Source: Lysinibacillus agricola (GTDB lineage: Bacteria; Bacillota; Bacilli; Bacillales_A; Planococcaceae). From it: a DNA stretch of 64,000 nt. Shown here in pieces: positions 8,996 to 18,185 of this stretch (position 1 is the stretch's first letter; every line of letters starts with the position of its first letter). The position numbers and the translations under genes were made by a program. Under the pieces are notes generated by a model. It had not been told where the DNA came from, did not search any database, and saw only the letters and a list, made by a program, of their open reading frames with translations. The DNA is taken from the NCBI RefSeq assembly GCF_016638705.1, contig NZ_CP067341.1, forward strand, positions 2,297,501 to 2,361,500, read 5' to 3'.

Positions 8996-9289
8996 TTACC
9001 ACAAACCTCCCCTAACAATACCCCACATCCTTCTTCGATGAGCTGTGTTTTGGGGATCAACTCCACAATTCATAAGCCAGTGTGCTGCATGATCTCTCTG
9101 AGCTTTTGTTACAGGTACTCCACAGCAATCAGATAGACGATCAACAAGACCGTATGCACCTGCGGGACTTCTTAACTGACGATGGTTGCATGATCTAAGA
9201 ACTCCACATACACGACCGAAACAATGAGGGTTTCTAATTCTTTGTCGGAAAACACGCATTAAACTAGGATCAATATTGGACATTGACAT
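8996..9289 (-). CDS. Cys/Arg-rich small protein, 97 aa
   Basis: A textbook AAAGGAGG site precedes ATG 9289. The protein has six cysteines (one CC pair), many Arg and His, and a central SPAGAYGLVDRLSDCCGV. Its base composition is visibly richer in G+C than its neighbours. I do not recognise the family. It lies directly downstream of sqhC on the same strand. CATATACTA at 9340-9348 fits the sigma-K -10 pattern CATANNNTA about 45 bases before the start. A spore or coat role is therefore a reasonable inference, not a demonstration. Confidence 0.75.
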   Translation of the reverse strand: MSMSNIDPSLMRVFRQRIRNPHCFGRVCGVLRSCNHRQLRSPAGAYGLVDRLSDCCGVPVTKAQRDHAAHWLMNCGVDPQNTAHRRRMWGIVRGGLW

Positions 9290-9339
9290 AACCTCCTTTC
9301 AAATAAAAGTAAATTACAGAGATAAAGATAGGAACAATA

Positions 9340-9348
9340 TAGTATATG
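9340..9348 (-). promoter_or_regulatory. Possible mother-cell sigma-K -10 element
   Basis: Read on the minus strand this is CATATACTA, matching CATANNNTA. An AC dinucleotide lies about 18 bases upstream, one base longer than the usual spacing. It would start transcription just before the Cys/Arg-rich gene. Confidence 0.35.
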
Positions 9349-9410
9349 AGATGAAGAAGGAGGGGGGTAGATAGATTAACTATTTTTTTCAAAAAAACTC
9401 CAATAATGAA

Positions 9411-11225
9411 CTAATTGTATTTTTTTAAGTAATGGCTCAATGTAACCAAAGGCCATACGTATTGATAGCTGTGATAGTATATATAAAAGTGTCCTGGTAA
9501 ACCTGCACCTGTAGGATAAGAGATCCGACTAGTTTCTGTATTTTGCCATTCTAAAATTCTTATAATTCCTTCTGTGATTTCTTTTGTAGGAAACTCAGAG
9601 ATAGAAATTAATGCATCAACCGCCCAACAAGTTTGCACTAGTGTAGAATAGGGCAAAGGAATATATTCTCTATGCAAATCACTCTGGCATGATTCACCCC
9701 AGCCTCCGTCAGGTTGTCTTATATTTAACAACCACTCTTTTGCTTTCTGAATAGTTTGATGATCAGATGAAACCCCAACTGCCTTTAAGCCTGTGATAGC
9801 GGCCCATGTACCATAAATGTAAGATATCCCCCAACGTCCGTACCATGAACCATCATTAGTTTGATTCTTTATTAGCCATTTTACACTGTTCATTACACGA
9901 GGATGTTGCATAGTCAAATTTAAATGATTCCCTAGAAATTCCAATGTCCTGCCGGTGATGTCAGCAGCAGAAGGATCTATAGCAGTGTCTTCAAAACTCT
10001 GTATGGGGAAAAGCCATTTAATGTATGAAGGACTATTTTTATTAAATGCTCCCCAGCCTCCGTCATTGTTTTGCATGGTTAATAACCAATTAACGCCCGA
10101 ATTCCAGGCTATACGAAATTTAGAATGACTACATGTAAAATTAGATAGTGCCCTTAATGCCGCTTGTGTATCATCAACATCAGGATTAATGGAGTTGCTT
10201 TCTGAAAAACCCCATCCTTTATTAGAGTGTTTGTGTTGTAATTCCATTAAGAAGTTCGAAGCTAATTGGATAGCTGGATCCTTAATGGTAAGACCCGATT
10301 CTTGTAAGGAATAAGAAATTAGCGCAGTGTCCCAAACAGTCGAAGGAGAGTTTTGAATATGAAAAACATCTCCTTTTTCGTATAAAAAAGATCTAATACC
10401 GCCAATAGCATTTTTAATAATAGGAGAAGATTTTTTATAACCTAGAGAAAGTAGTGCATAAATCATAAAAAATGTAGAACTTGAGTAACTATATAATGTC
10501 CCATCCTTTTCAATGCAATTATATATATGTTGTTCAGCTTTTAGCCTCGTTGAATCCTTATAAGTAGGCAATATCTTTTTAAATAAATTAAACCATCTTT
10601 TTTTCTTTTTAAGTGCTTTATATTTCTTTTGAGATAAAAATAAATGTTGTAAATCAGGCGTCCATTTATTAGTAACTACAAATTTATCGTGTCCTAATAT
10701 TAAGATAGGAAGAAAGTGTGCTTGTACGTATGAGCTGAAATGAAAAAAATTAAATGTTAGAAACTTTGGTATATTCATGATACTAAGTGGGATAGGAAAT
10801 AGTTTTGGCCAAGGGTATAAGTTGGTAATAGCTAGTAAACACTTCGTAGAAATATGACTTTTTTCAAGTCCTCCATTCTTCACAATAAATTGTTCACTTA
10901 ATTTCATCGACGGATCATCTTTATTCAAATGTCCGGAAAATAAAAGAGCTGTATATGCTTCAATTGTTGCAGATAAATTTCCTTTTTCATCATCATAGAG
11001 CTTCCAGGCACCGTTATTTTGTTGTTGCTGAAGTAGACGTGCAACAAGTTTCTTTATAAGATTCTCATCATCATAATCTAATAATCTTAACAGGATAATC
11101 ATATTTGCATCGGTCGTTGGTCCATTTTCAAAACAATATCTCCACGAGCCATCATTAAATTGGTCTTGCTTCAGATTTTTAATAATTTGTTGTATTTTTT
11201 GGTTAATCTCATTTGTTAGATTCAT
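9411..11225 (-). CDS. sqhC: Tetraprenyl-beta-curcumene cyclase / squalene-hopene cyclase family
   Basis: This 604-residue class II terpene cyclase has the acid motif D349-V-D-D-T353, where the central Asp protonates the substrate. At least five QW-type repeats are visible (QFNDGSW, QNNGAW, NNDGGWG, TNDGSW, QPDGGWG). Its length matches Bacillus SqhC, which makes sporulene-type sesquarterpenes found in spores. The ribosome site GGAGAGGGTG is somewhat distant (about 12 bases). CATAATATA upstream (about 11282) resembles sporulation-sigma -10 boxes. The small Cys/Arg-rich gene follows on the same strand. Confidence 0.9.
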   Translation of the reverse strand: MNLTNEINQKIQQIIKNLKQDQFNDGSWRYCFENGPTTDANMIILLRLLDYDDENLIKKLVARLLQQQQNNGAWKLYDDEKGNLSATIEAYTALLFSGHLNKDDPSMKLSEQFIVKNGGLEKSHISTKCLLAITNLYPWPKLFPIPLSIMNIPKFLTFNFFHFSSYVQAHFLPILILGHDKFVVTNKWTPDLQHLFLSQKKYKALKKKKRWFNLFKKILPTYKDSTRLKAEQHIYNCIEKDGTLYSYSSSTFFMIYALLSLGYKKSSPIIKNAIGGIRSFLYEKGDVFHIQNSPSTVWDTALISYSLQESGLTIKDPAIQLASNFLMELQHKHSNKGWGFSESNSINPDVDDTQAALRALSNFTCSHSKFRIAWNSGVNWLLTMQNNDGGWGAFNKNSPSYIKWLFPIQSFEDTAIDPSAADITGRTLEFLGNHLNLTMQHPRVMNSVKWLIKNQTNDGSWYGRWGISYIYGTWAAITGLKAVGVSSDHQTIQKAKEWLLNIRQPDGGWGESCQSDLHREYIPLPYSTLVQTCWAVDALISISEFPTKEITEGIIRILEWQNTETSRISYPTGAGLPGHFYIYYHSYQYVWPLVTLSHYLKKYN

Positions 11226-11442
11226 TTAAGTTTTTACACCCTCTCCTTTTGCATTTGTAAAAATGAATTGTAATTAAGATATATTATGATGAGAGTTATA
11301 AAGAGAAATAGACAAGTGCGGAGAATTGGGGAGGGGGAGAGTTGAAATTACATAAATCACCCAAAATTCTATATTTAATGAAATTAGCTCATATAAACTA
11401 ATAATCTATCTTATCCATAACGGGGGTGGCATTTCAGTTGAA

Positions 11443-11625
11443 ATGAGTGACTCTTTAAATATTAAACATATAACCTTAATTACGTATGTAGGTGGTAAAG
11501 AGGTATTTAGCGAAAATGTTATTAATGCAGTTAATAGTACTTTTGACAAAGGAGATGTCATCGGGTTTGTTGTTTCACCTTTTGAAACGAAATCACCTGT
11601 TGAATTAGCGTTATCATATAGCTAA
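11443..11625 (+). CDS. Short hypothetical ORF, 60 aa, possibly a remnant
   Basis: ATG 11443 is preceded by GGGGGTGG at a rather long distance (about 13 bases). The frame is open upstream to 11354 without another start, and the peptide ends abruptly, so this may be the tail of a lost gene. Composition is protein-like (mixed beta pattern, ITLITYVGGKEVF). No family is recognised. Confidence 0.35.
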   Translation: MSDSLNIKHITLITYVGGKEVFSENVINAVNSTFDKGDVIGFVVSPFETKSPVELALSYS

Positions 11626-12028
11626 AATATAATGCTACAGATTCAAATACAATCAATAAAATAGATATCTAATGCTAACGAATGGGTAAATGTTAAGTTA
11701 AGCGAAGATTATCAAATAAAATTAATTGAAATGGAATAAAAGATAACTCACTAAACACTCATTCGATTGGCTTGCATATAGCAGAGGTGTGCAGAAATAA
11801 TAAAGTTGTTTAATTTACAATAAAGTCATTTAAAAAATAATATAGTTGTTTAAAAATCCTTATTCCGAACGAACAAGTTAGTGGAAGTAATAGTAATTAG
11901 GTTTGGCTGGGAAAATTGTCGATGATATTAAAAAAGACACCGAAGTGTCTTATGTTTTTCAAATTAAGCATACCGATAAATTGAAATTTAATTACTTAAC
12001 ATTATGCTTATCTTGGGAGCAAGGTATT
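11626..12028. other. Intergenic region with a terminator and a possible gene tail
   Basis: A plus-strand stretch starting near 11896 reads GKIVDDIKKDTEV and stays open to a TAA near 12069, overlapping the end of the serine hydrolase gene. It has no start and looks like a lost gene's tail. Positions 11800-11865 carry three AT-rich repeats of 'AAAGTTGTTTAA' type. Nothing else is supported. Confidence 0.4.
11932..11953 (-). terminator. Terminator downstream of the serine hydrolase gene
   Basis: AAGACAC / GTGTCTT closes on the stable tetraloop CGAA. On the minus strand it is followed by TTTTTT, fitting termination of the gene ending at 12029. Confidence 0.75.
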
Positions 12029-13456
12029 TTATCGGTGAGTGTATACAAACCATGTAATGCTTGCTGTTAATAATGCTGACGAAATCAAAGCTGTAAGAAC
12101 ACTATATGTTTGCCAAATAAGTATCGTTGACCAATCTAAAGCACAGCACAGTATACCCAGGGCAATCGTAGCGATCAGGAAAATAATTGTTACGATTATT
12201 CTCTTTTTTGTCATTGGCTGCCGCTCATTCGTTTTCCTTCTGCGTAATCCTAAGAGAAATAACAAAACGGCCAATAGGCAAAGAATAATTGTGATAGACG
12301 ACAAAGTGATATCCAAAAGCTGTGTGCCGCTTATTTCATATGACTGAGTTAGATTGCCGTCTAATATATCTTTAACTTTTAGTACCAGGTTTATATTGGT
12401 ATTTGCACCGTTGCTCAGCAAGCAGACAGCTGTTCGTTCATTTAGCAGTATGGCTACTTCGGTTCTGAAATTTGGATTGCCCCCAGTGTGTTCTATAATC
12501 GTTTGGTCGGTGTTTACCGACCAACCTGCCGCATAATACATATCGTTGACAGCCGAAACAGACATATCACCCTTATGTGATTTTTCGATAACCGTGTGAA
12601 ATATTTCGGGTATGTCCTGCACGATACCCATCTGTATGCCCATCCAACGCGCCATATCTTTTGTATTAGAAATGATGTAGCCTGCGGGTTTATTCCCAGC
12701 ATAATCCGGAGCTTTAAATGGAGTTGTCATAAAAAAGGAAGAACGGTAGCCCTGCGCCAACTGTCCAGTGGCTTGAGCATCTTCTTTATAAACATACGTC
12801 TGGTGAAGACCTAATGGCTGAAATACCTGTTCCCTCATAAAGTCTTCATAGCTTTGTCGCGACACAATCTCAATAACCAAACCCAATACGTCATAATTAA
12901 CAGTTCCATAGTTATACTGTTCACCGGGAGGGAACGCCAATTCAGCATCCACGAGCATTTCCACAGTCTTTTGCAACATATCCGGTGTATTGCCTTGAGG
13001 AATATTTTGAGTATGCCTAATATTTGTTAGACCACTGGTATGGTAAAGAAAGTTATTTAGTGTAAGGCTTTGCATATCAACAGGTTTCCCTTGATACTTT
13101 AACGTAAACCAAGGTAAATATTTTTGGACAGGGTCAGTCATTGAGAGCAGCCCTTGCTCTTCCAACAGCATAATACCCATACCGGTAAAAGCTTTACTGA
13201 CCGAGGCTAACTCATAGAGTGTATTTTCACTTGCAGACAACCCCTTTTCACGGTCTGCATACCCTGAAGAAAAGTAGAACACTTCATCATCAGCAAGTAT
13301 TGAGATTGACATTCCCGGCACACCTGATATACGACGGGCATCATCTAGCAACGCTTGAATTGCCGCAGATTTCGAATCTGACAACGCATAACTTTGTGTT
13401 GCGAATCCTGAGAATAATATAAATATCGTTAATACAAAAACAATAATCTTATTCAT
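12029..13456 (-). CDS. Membrane-anchored beta-lactamase-family serine hydrolase (PBP4*-like)
   Basis: A signal peptide (residues 1-24) is followed by a class C beta-lactamase/D-alanyl carboxypeptidase-like domain. The nucleophile motif is S85-V-S-K88, Tyr183 sits in the second motif, and HTGG near residue 332 replaces KTG. Residues about 390-475 hold three TM helices, giving 475 residues in all. The second motif reads Y-G-T rather than Y-x-N. Relatives remodel peptidoglycan or cleave D-amino-acid peptides outside the cell. GGAGAG lies upstream. The substrate is unknown, and a true beta-lactamase activity should not be assumed. Confidence 0.85.
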   Translation of the reverse strand: MNKIIVFVLTIFILFSGFATQSYALSDSKSAAIQALLDDARRISGVPGMSISILADDEVFYFSSGYADREKGLSASENTLYELASVSKAFTGMGIMLLEEQGLLSMTDPVQKYLPWFTLKYQGKPVDMQSLTLNNFLYHTSGLTNIRHTQNIPQGNTPDMLQKTVEMLVDAELAFPPGEQYNYGTVNYDVLGLVIEIVSRQSYEDFMREQVFQPLGLHQTYVYKEDAQATGQLAQGYRSSFFMTTPFKAPDYAGNKPAGYIISNTKDMARWMGIQMGIVQDIPEIFHTVIEKSHKGDMSVSAVNDMYYAAGWSVNTDQTIIEHTGGNPNFRTEVAILLNERTAVCLLSNGANTNINLVLKVKDILDGNLTQSYEISGTQLLDITLSSITIILCLLAVLLFLLGLRRRKTNERQPMTKKRIIVTIIFLIATIALGILCCALDWSTILIWQTYSVLTALISSALLTASITWFVYTHR

Positions 13457-13534
13457 AAACTCTCCTTTTTGAAAAATTAGGTACCGTCAATAATTTTGTG
13501 TAAATAAGTTTTTCCTTTTCTTGTAGACGCTCTT

Positions 13535-14210
13535 TTATTCTTTCGTTTTGAACAGATTTTCAAGTTCTGCTAGAGCTTTGTCAAAACCTATATGGTACCT
13601 GGTGGCGAACCGTTGATTATATTCTTAAAACTGTGAAACTAGAAAGCGTTCTAACGATTCTTCGTTGGGGAATTGCTCCTTACGCTTGCTATATATCTTG
13701 ATTTGTTTATTGAATGATTCAATCAAGTTGGTGGAGTAAATACTACGCCAAATGGATTTTGGAAAGCTATAGAACGTGAGTATATAAGGATTGGCAGCTA
13801 ACGGTTTTGTGACTTTGGGATAGAGTGTTTTCCACTTTTCAATGAAATCTTGGAGCGCTTTCTGTGCATTTTCCAAGTTATCTGCACGGTAAACCTTTTT
13901 GAAATCGTCACAGATTTTTTGGCGATCAGAAATTCGTCAGACATCACCTTTGTGAGGTTCGAAATCGTTTGTGGTGTGTAATGGTGACCATACATCCGCT
14001 CGATGAGATCGGCAATTTCAGCGTTTGTCACGCCTTTTTGAAACATATGAATCACGAACGCTTCTAGTGTATCGTTTGAACGGCGATAGGGCACTACGGT
14101 TTGTTGTTTAAATTCTCCATTACGATTTCGAGGGATAGCAAGTTGAAGATCACCAAACTCAGTATGTAGCATACACGTATAGGAACCATTTCTAGAATTA
14201 CCAGAGTACC
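13535..14210 (-). pseudogene. IS256-family transposase, internally deleted
   Basis: N-terminal homology (NSRNGSY through FGDLQLAIPRNRNGEF to TPQTISNLTKVM) is joined directly to the C-terminal part (CDDFKKVYRADNLENAQKAL through STNLIESFNKQIKIYSKRKEQF). The DDE catalytic core between them, expected to be well over 100 residues, is absent. The join is out of frame. A TAA at 13625-13627 interrupts the C-terminal frame where the family has Glu; the same frame continues EYNQRFATRYHIGFDKALAE to the natural end at 13535. No start codon or terminal repeats were identified. Confidence 0.85.
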
Positions 14211-14312
14211 TTTATAGTACCGGAGGTGCTGCGTGTTTATATGCGTTATTTGAATACGGGCTTACGATAAAGTGACGACTTTATTATCATTATACAATAT
14301 TTAAGTATAATG

Positions 14313-14338
14313 TATACTAAGTATATATTATACTTAGG
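14313..14338. promoter_or_regulatory. Candidate PadR operator 1
   Basis: TATAC-TAA-GTATA is a palindrome (14313-14325) followed by a further TATACTTAG half site. It shares its core with the site at 14400 upstream of the ABC-padR operon. Confidence 0.55.
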
Positions 14339-14399
14339 GGGTCTTTTATAAAAAATACATAATTTATAATGAAATTTAAACGATTTTACTTTTATGTAC

Positions 14400-14418
14400 T
14401 ATATACTTAGTATATAAT
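14400..14418. promoter_or_regulatory. Candidate PadR operator 2 overlapping a -10 box
   Basis: The perfect palindrome TATATAC-TTA-GTATATA (14400-14416) overlaps TATAAT at 14413-14418. A bound dimer would block the promoter. The ABC ATPase gene starts about 30 bases downstream, and a PadR gene closes the operon. Confidence 0.6.
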
Positions 14419-14447
14419 AATTTCGAAAGGATAGGAGGAATTAAAAC

Positions 14448-15167
14448 ATGATTAAAGTTAGAAATTTGAAAAAGGAATTTATACAGGGGCAAGAAAGAAC
14501 TCAAGTCTTGAAGGGTTTTGATTTGAACGTTGAAGAAGGCGAATTTGTGGCTGTAATGGGCCCAAGTGGTTCTGGAAAGAGCACATTACTACAACTTTTA
14601 GGGGGTCTTGATGTCCCTACTGAAGGAGATATAGTAATAAATCAAAGTAATTTAAGTAATATGACGGAAAAAGAAAGAACGATATTTCGTAGAAAGTATA
14701 TCGGTTTTATTTTTCAGAATTACCAGCTACTCCCTACATTAAGTGTAGAAGAAAATATAGCTTTCCCTCTTCATGCAGATGGTAGTTTAACTAAAAAGAA
14801 GAACCAAATTATTATAGAACTACTTGATTCTGTCGGATTGAAAGGACTTGGTCGGAAACGTGCTAATTTGCTGAGTGGCGGTCAACAACAACGAGTTGCT
14901 ATAGCCAGGGCGTTAGTTAATAACCCTTCTGTTCTATTAGCCGATGAACCAACAGGAAATTTAGATAGAGGTAAAGCCGAAGAAATACTCGGATTAATAT
15001 CAAGATTCAATCGAGAGAATAATCAAACAATCATCATGGTAACGCATGATATTTTCGCAGCTGGGTTTGCTGATCGAATTATTCTTTTTAAGGATGGTGT
15101 TATTGATCAAGTGATTTCTAGAAAGGATGATGATTATGCTAAATATGTGGCGAATTTCTTGGCGTAA
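14448..15167 (+). CDS. ABC transporter ATP-binding protein, MacB/LolD type
   Basis: All motifs of an active ATPase are present: Walker A GPSGSGKST, Q-loop FQNYQLLP, signature LSGGQQQR and Walker B LLADEPTGNLD. The 239 residues and the paired FtsX-type permease place it with LolD/MacB/BceA-type systems. These move lipids, peptides or antibiotics, or relieve antimicrobial peptides, at the membrane. AGGAGG lies nine bases before ATG. It is the first gene of an operon ending with a padR gene, behind two palindromic operators. Confidence 0.92.
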   Translation: MIKVRNLKKEFIQGQERTQVLKGFDLNVEEGEFVAVMGPSGSGKSTLLQLLGGLDVPTEGDIVINQSNLSNMTEKERTIFRRKYIGFIFQNYQLLPTLSVEENIAFPLHADGSLTKKKNQIIIELLDSVGLKGLGRKRANLLSGGQQQRVAIARALVNNPSVLLADEPTGNLDRGKAEEILGLISRFNRENNQTIIMVTHDIFAAGFADRIILFKDGVIDQVISRKDDDYAKYVANFLA

Positions 15168-17601
15168 TATAACACAAAATAAAAAAAGGTTTTTCATTTC
15201 CCTACTTGGGATAATCTTAGGTATAGCTTTTGTAACATCTATGCTTATTGCAGACAAAACAACAAATGATGTTTTCGATTATTATGAAGAAATGTATGTG
15301 GCAAATGCGGATTATTGGGTTCTAAGCGATGAACATACTTACTCTGAGGATGTGGTTTCGTCAGTTTTAACTAGCCCAATTGTGACGGAAACCATGCTTG
15401 CACTTGATAAACAAGCCTTTTTTGAGCTGGAGGGTGATCAATCTTTAAATCAAAGATCCGTCCGAATTACAGGCGTGAATGATCAAAGCAGTTCTTTACT
15501 GAAACTTCCTGTTATCGAAGGGAGTTTGGATAATGAAGGTTTGGTGATACCAAAAGCTGTTGCAAATCTGTTAAATAAAAACGTAGGAGATACAATTAGG
15601 TTTACCGATTTGGGAGAAGCTAAGGTTTCCGCCATTGTTGAATATACGCAGTTGCTTGCAAGTCCGAGTAACTGGGAGCGTGCTGAATCAACCAGCTTCC
15701 GAATCATGGCTCCACTTGAATTGCTACAAGAATGGACTGGTATGGAGGACAAACTTTCCTATGTAAGATTTCAAACAACTGAAGAAGGAGAGAAACTTTT
15801 TCAATCTCTCCAGGAAGAATTTCGTAATTCAAATGTATATGTACAACCAGTTGTCGCGGATGATCGGCAAAGTAACGATATCGGGGGACTATATACGTTC
15901 TTTTACTTAATTGCTGGGTTATCTATGTTTATTAGCGGATTCATTGTTTTTAATATGATTTATACAAGTGTTATGGAGCGAAAAAAGGAATTTGCAATCA
16001 TGAAAAGTTTCGGATATCTACAAAGTTCTGTTTCCAGACTTATTCTTATTGAAGTACTACTGTTGGGGCTAATAGGTACAGCTGTTGGGGTGCCTATGGG
16101 AATTTGGCTTGGGGATATGTTCATGCAAACTTTACTAAGCGTATTTGAATTTGACATGGTTTACACATTAAATTGGAAAATACCTGCATTAATAGCTGTA
16201 GTAGTTGGAATTTTATTTCCTGTTGTATCTTCATTATTTCCTATTTACAATGCGGGGAAAACCTCTGTGTTATTGACATTAAAAATGGCAAATCAAACCC
16301 AATCATCGAGAAGCCTGTACATAGTTAGGGCAGTTCTAGGTGTTGGCTTGCTTGCTTTTGTATTTATCAATCATCCCATCTCTTATTTAGCGATTTTAGT
16401 AAGCACCATTTTGTTGTTTCCATTATTGTTACTTGGTGTGAGCAGGATATTTAAACCTATTTTAAAATTAATCTTCGGCTACTCTGGTAGTCTGGCAACG
16501 CAAACCCTTACAAAACAATTAAATCGAAATGCTAATACTGCTGCTATTCTTGCTGTGGGGATTGCAGTGATACTATTACTAAGTGCTGTTATTGAATCCG
16601 CACCTGAAGGTTATGAAAATGAAATCGGGAATACGTATGGAGGAGACCTGAGAGTTTCATCAGAAGCACCTTGGTCTAATCAGGATATAGAAAAGTTACT
16701 ATCGTATGATGCTGTTGTAAATGTTGATCCTTTAACGGAAGCTAAGCCAATTACATGGGTAACCACTGATGGGGAGAAGAGACAGTTTTCCATTTTTGCT
16801 GTAGATGAAGAAGGCCCCACCTTATTTGAAAGTTCTAATAAAGACAATTTATATTATGAACTGGCAAAGGAACCTTCTGTTATCCTCGGCGAAAGAGCTT
16901 TTGATGAATGGGGTGGAAATATAGGAGAATATATTTACATTAATACACCCTCAGGTAAACAACAACTTGAAGTCCTTGATGTAGTGAAAACATCGAATTA
17001 CTCAGGCTATGTTGCATTTATGAATGAGAATCATTTAAATAATAAATTTGGTTGGGCGAATCATTTCGACATATTATTAACTTTAAATGACGGATATACT
17101 GGTGAACAATTACGTAATGAGTTATGGTTGGATTTCAGCACTCATCTCTCAAAAGTAGAAACAGTAGAAGATGAAATTAAATCAACTACTTCAGCATTAA
17201 CCGGTATGAATGAGTTGATTTTAATCATGTTAGTTTTAATCATTGGACTAGCTAGTATCGGTACAGCAAACACTTTATTAATGAATACGTTGGAACGCAC
17301 CACCGAGATAGGGACAATGCGAGCGCTTGGTTTTACGAAACAGCAAGTTAAAAAGATGATCATTGGAGAAGGTTTACTTATAGGATTGTCGGGGGTTATT
17401 GGTGGTATAATTTCGGGTGTAGTTTTACTTTATACAACTAGCCAATCCGAACTATTGGGAGGGTTTATATCTTTTCAATTACCTTTAGGGAATATTATTC
17501 TGGCACTGATTGCTGGTGTTTCTCTAAGTCTCCTTGCTTCTTGGATTTCCAGTACTACAGCTAGTAAAATAAATATTATATCATCACTCAAAGAAGGTTA
17601 A
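15136..17601 (+). CDS. FtsX-like ABC transporter permease, 821 aa
   Basis: The protein has an N-terminal TM, a large extracytoplasmic domain (about 45-245), three TMs, then a repeat of this layout (second soluble domain about 500-675, final three TMs). This is the two-module FtsX/MacB permease form. ATG 15136 is preferred because GAAAGG sits nine bases upstream; the nearby ATG 15127 lies against that site. It overlaps the ATPase gene by 32 bases, indicating coupled expression. Exporters of this form often remove lipoproteins, peptides or membrane-active drugs; the cargo is unknown. Confidence 0.9.
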   Translation: MLNMWRISWRNITQNKKRFFISLLGIILGIAFVTSMLIADKTTNDVFDYYEEMYVANADYWVLSDEHTYSEDVVSSVLTSPIVTETMLALDKQAFFELEGDQSLNQRSVRITGVNDQSSSLLKLPVIEGSLDNEGLVIPKAVANLLNKNVGDTIRFTDLGEAKVSAIVEYTQLLASPSNWERAESTSFRIMAPLELLQEWTGMEDKLSYVRFQTTEEGEKLFQSLQEEFRNSNVYVQPVVADDRQSNDIGGLYTFFYLIAGLSMFISGFIVFNMIYTSVMERKKEFAIMKSFGYLQSSVSRLILIEVLLLGLIGTAVGVPMGIWLGDMFMQTLLSVFEFDMVYTLNWKIPALIAVVVGILFPVVSSLFPIYNAGKTSVLLTLKMANQTQSSRSLYIVRAVLGVGLLAFVFINHPISYLAILVSTILLFPLLLLGVSRIFKPILKLIFGYSGSLATQTLTKQLNRNANTAAILAVGIAVILLLSAVIESAPEGYENEIGNTYGGDLRVSSEAPWSNQDIEKLLSYDAVVNVDPLTEAKPITWVTTDGEKRQFSIFAVDEEGPTLFESSNKDNLYYELAKEPSVILGERAFDEWGGNIGEYIYINTPSGKQQLEVLDVVKTSNYSGYVAFMNENHLNNKFGWANHFDILLTLNDGYTGEQLRNELWLDFSTHLSKVETVEDEIKSTTSALTGMNELILIMLVLIIGLASIGTANTLLMNTLERTTEIGTMRALGFTKQQVKKMIIGEGLLIGLSGVIGGIISGVVLLYTTSQSELLGGFISFQLPLGNIILALIAGVSLSLLASWISSTTASKINIISSLKEG

Positions 17602-17607
17602 GCAATT

Positions 17608-18114
17608 ATGTCGGTTAAGTACGGAATATTAACACTGCTATTTTTACAAAAAAATCATGGGTATGAATTAAAACTAGAGCTAGAATCCCATCTGGGAGTT
17701 AAAGGAAAAATTAATCCTGGTCAAATTTATACGACTCTAGACCGTCTAATACGTGATCAACTTGTCTTATCTGTAGGAATGGATGACCAAGAAAGAAAAC
17801 TTTATGAAATCACTACGGAAGGTAAAAAAGAGTTGGAAAATTGGTTACTGGAACCTGTACCCTATCATTCTACTAAAGAAGACTTTCATTTTAAATGGAG
17901 CTGTGCTCGTAAGATTGATTTCGAACAAGAAAAGAAAATGCTTGATCAACAAAAAGCGATGATAATGAAAGATGTCATGGAATTGACTAAATTTAAAACG
18001 GAATTTCTTCTTCAAGGTGACGAGAATAGGTATTTATTAATCAATGGTACCCTCTTGCATTTAGAAGCAGATTTAAACTGGATAAATCAAGTTGAAAATC
18101 GAAATAGACCATAA
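17608..18114 (+). CDS. PadR-family transcriptional regulator
   Basis: This protein of 168 residues has the PadR winged helix at the N-terminus (KYGILTLLFL...GYELKLELE, then GQIYTTLDRLIRDQLV and the ITTEGKKELENWL wing) and a C-terminal helical dimer domain (PadR Vir type). It follows the permease gene by six bases. The two TATAC-TAA/TTA-GTATA palindromes upstream of the operon are its likely targets, so it probably represses its own transporter operon until the pump's substrate appears. Confidence 0.9.
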   Translation: MSVKYGILTLLFLQKNHGYELKLELESHLGVKGKINPGQIYTTLDRLIRDQLVLSVGMDDQERKLYEITTEGKKELENWLLEPVPYHSTKEDFHFKWSCARKIDFEQEKKMLDQQKAMIMKDVMELTKFKTEFLLQGDENRYLLINGTLLHLEADLNWINQVENRNRP

Positions 18115-18122
18115 TTCTAGGT

Positions 18123-18148
18123 AAAGGTTTTCTCTTTTAAAAACCTTT
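18123..18148 (+). terminator. Intercistronic hairpin after padR
   Basis: AAAGGTTTT / AAAACCTTT forms a 9-bp stem. No T run follows, so it may attenuate rather than terminate, or protect mRNA. Confidence 0.45.
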
Positions 18149-18185
18149 GCCGTTATTCAATCTTTTGAAGGGGAGTGAAAATTTT

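Noticed and set aside
12039..13422. Several plus-strand ORFs antisense to the serine hydrolase
   Set aside because: Shadow frames of a well-supported gene; no ribosome sites.
15000..17363. Minus-strand ORFs antisense to the ABC permease
   Set aside because: Shadow frames of a clear gene.
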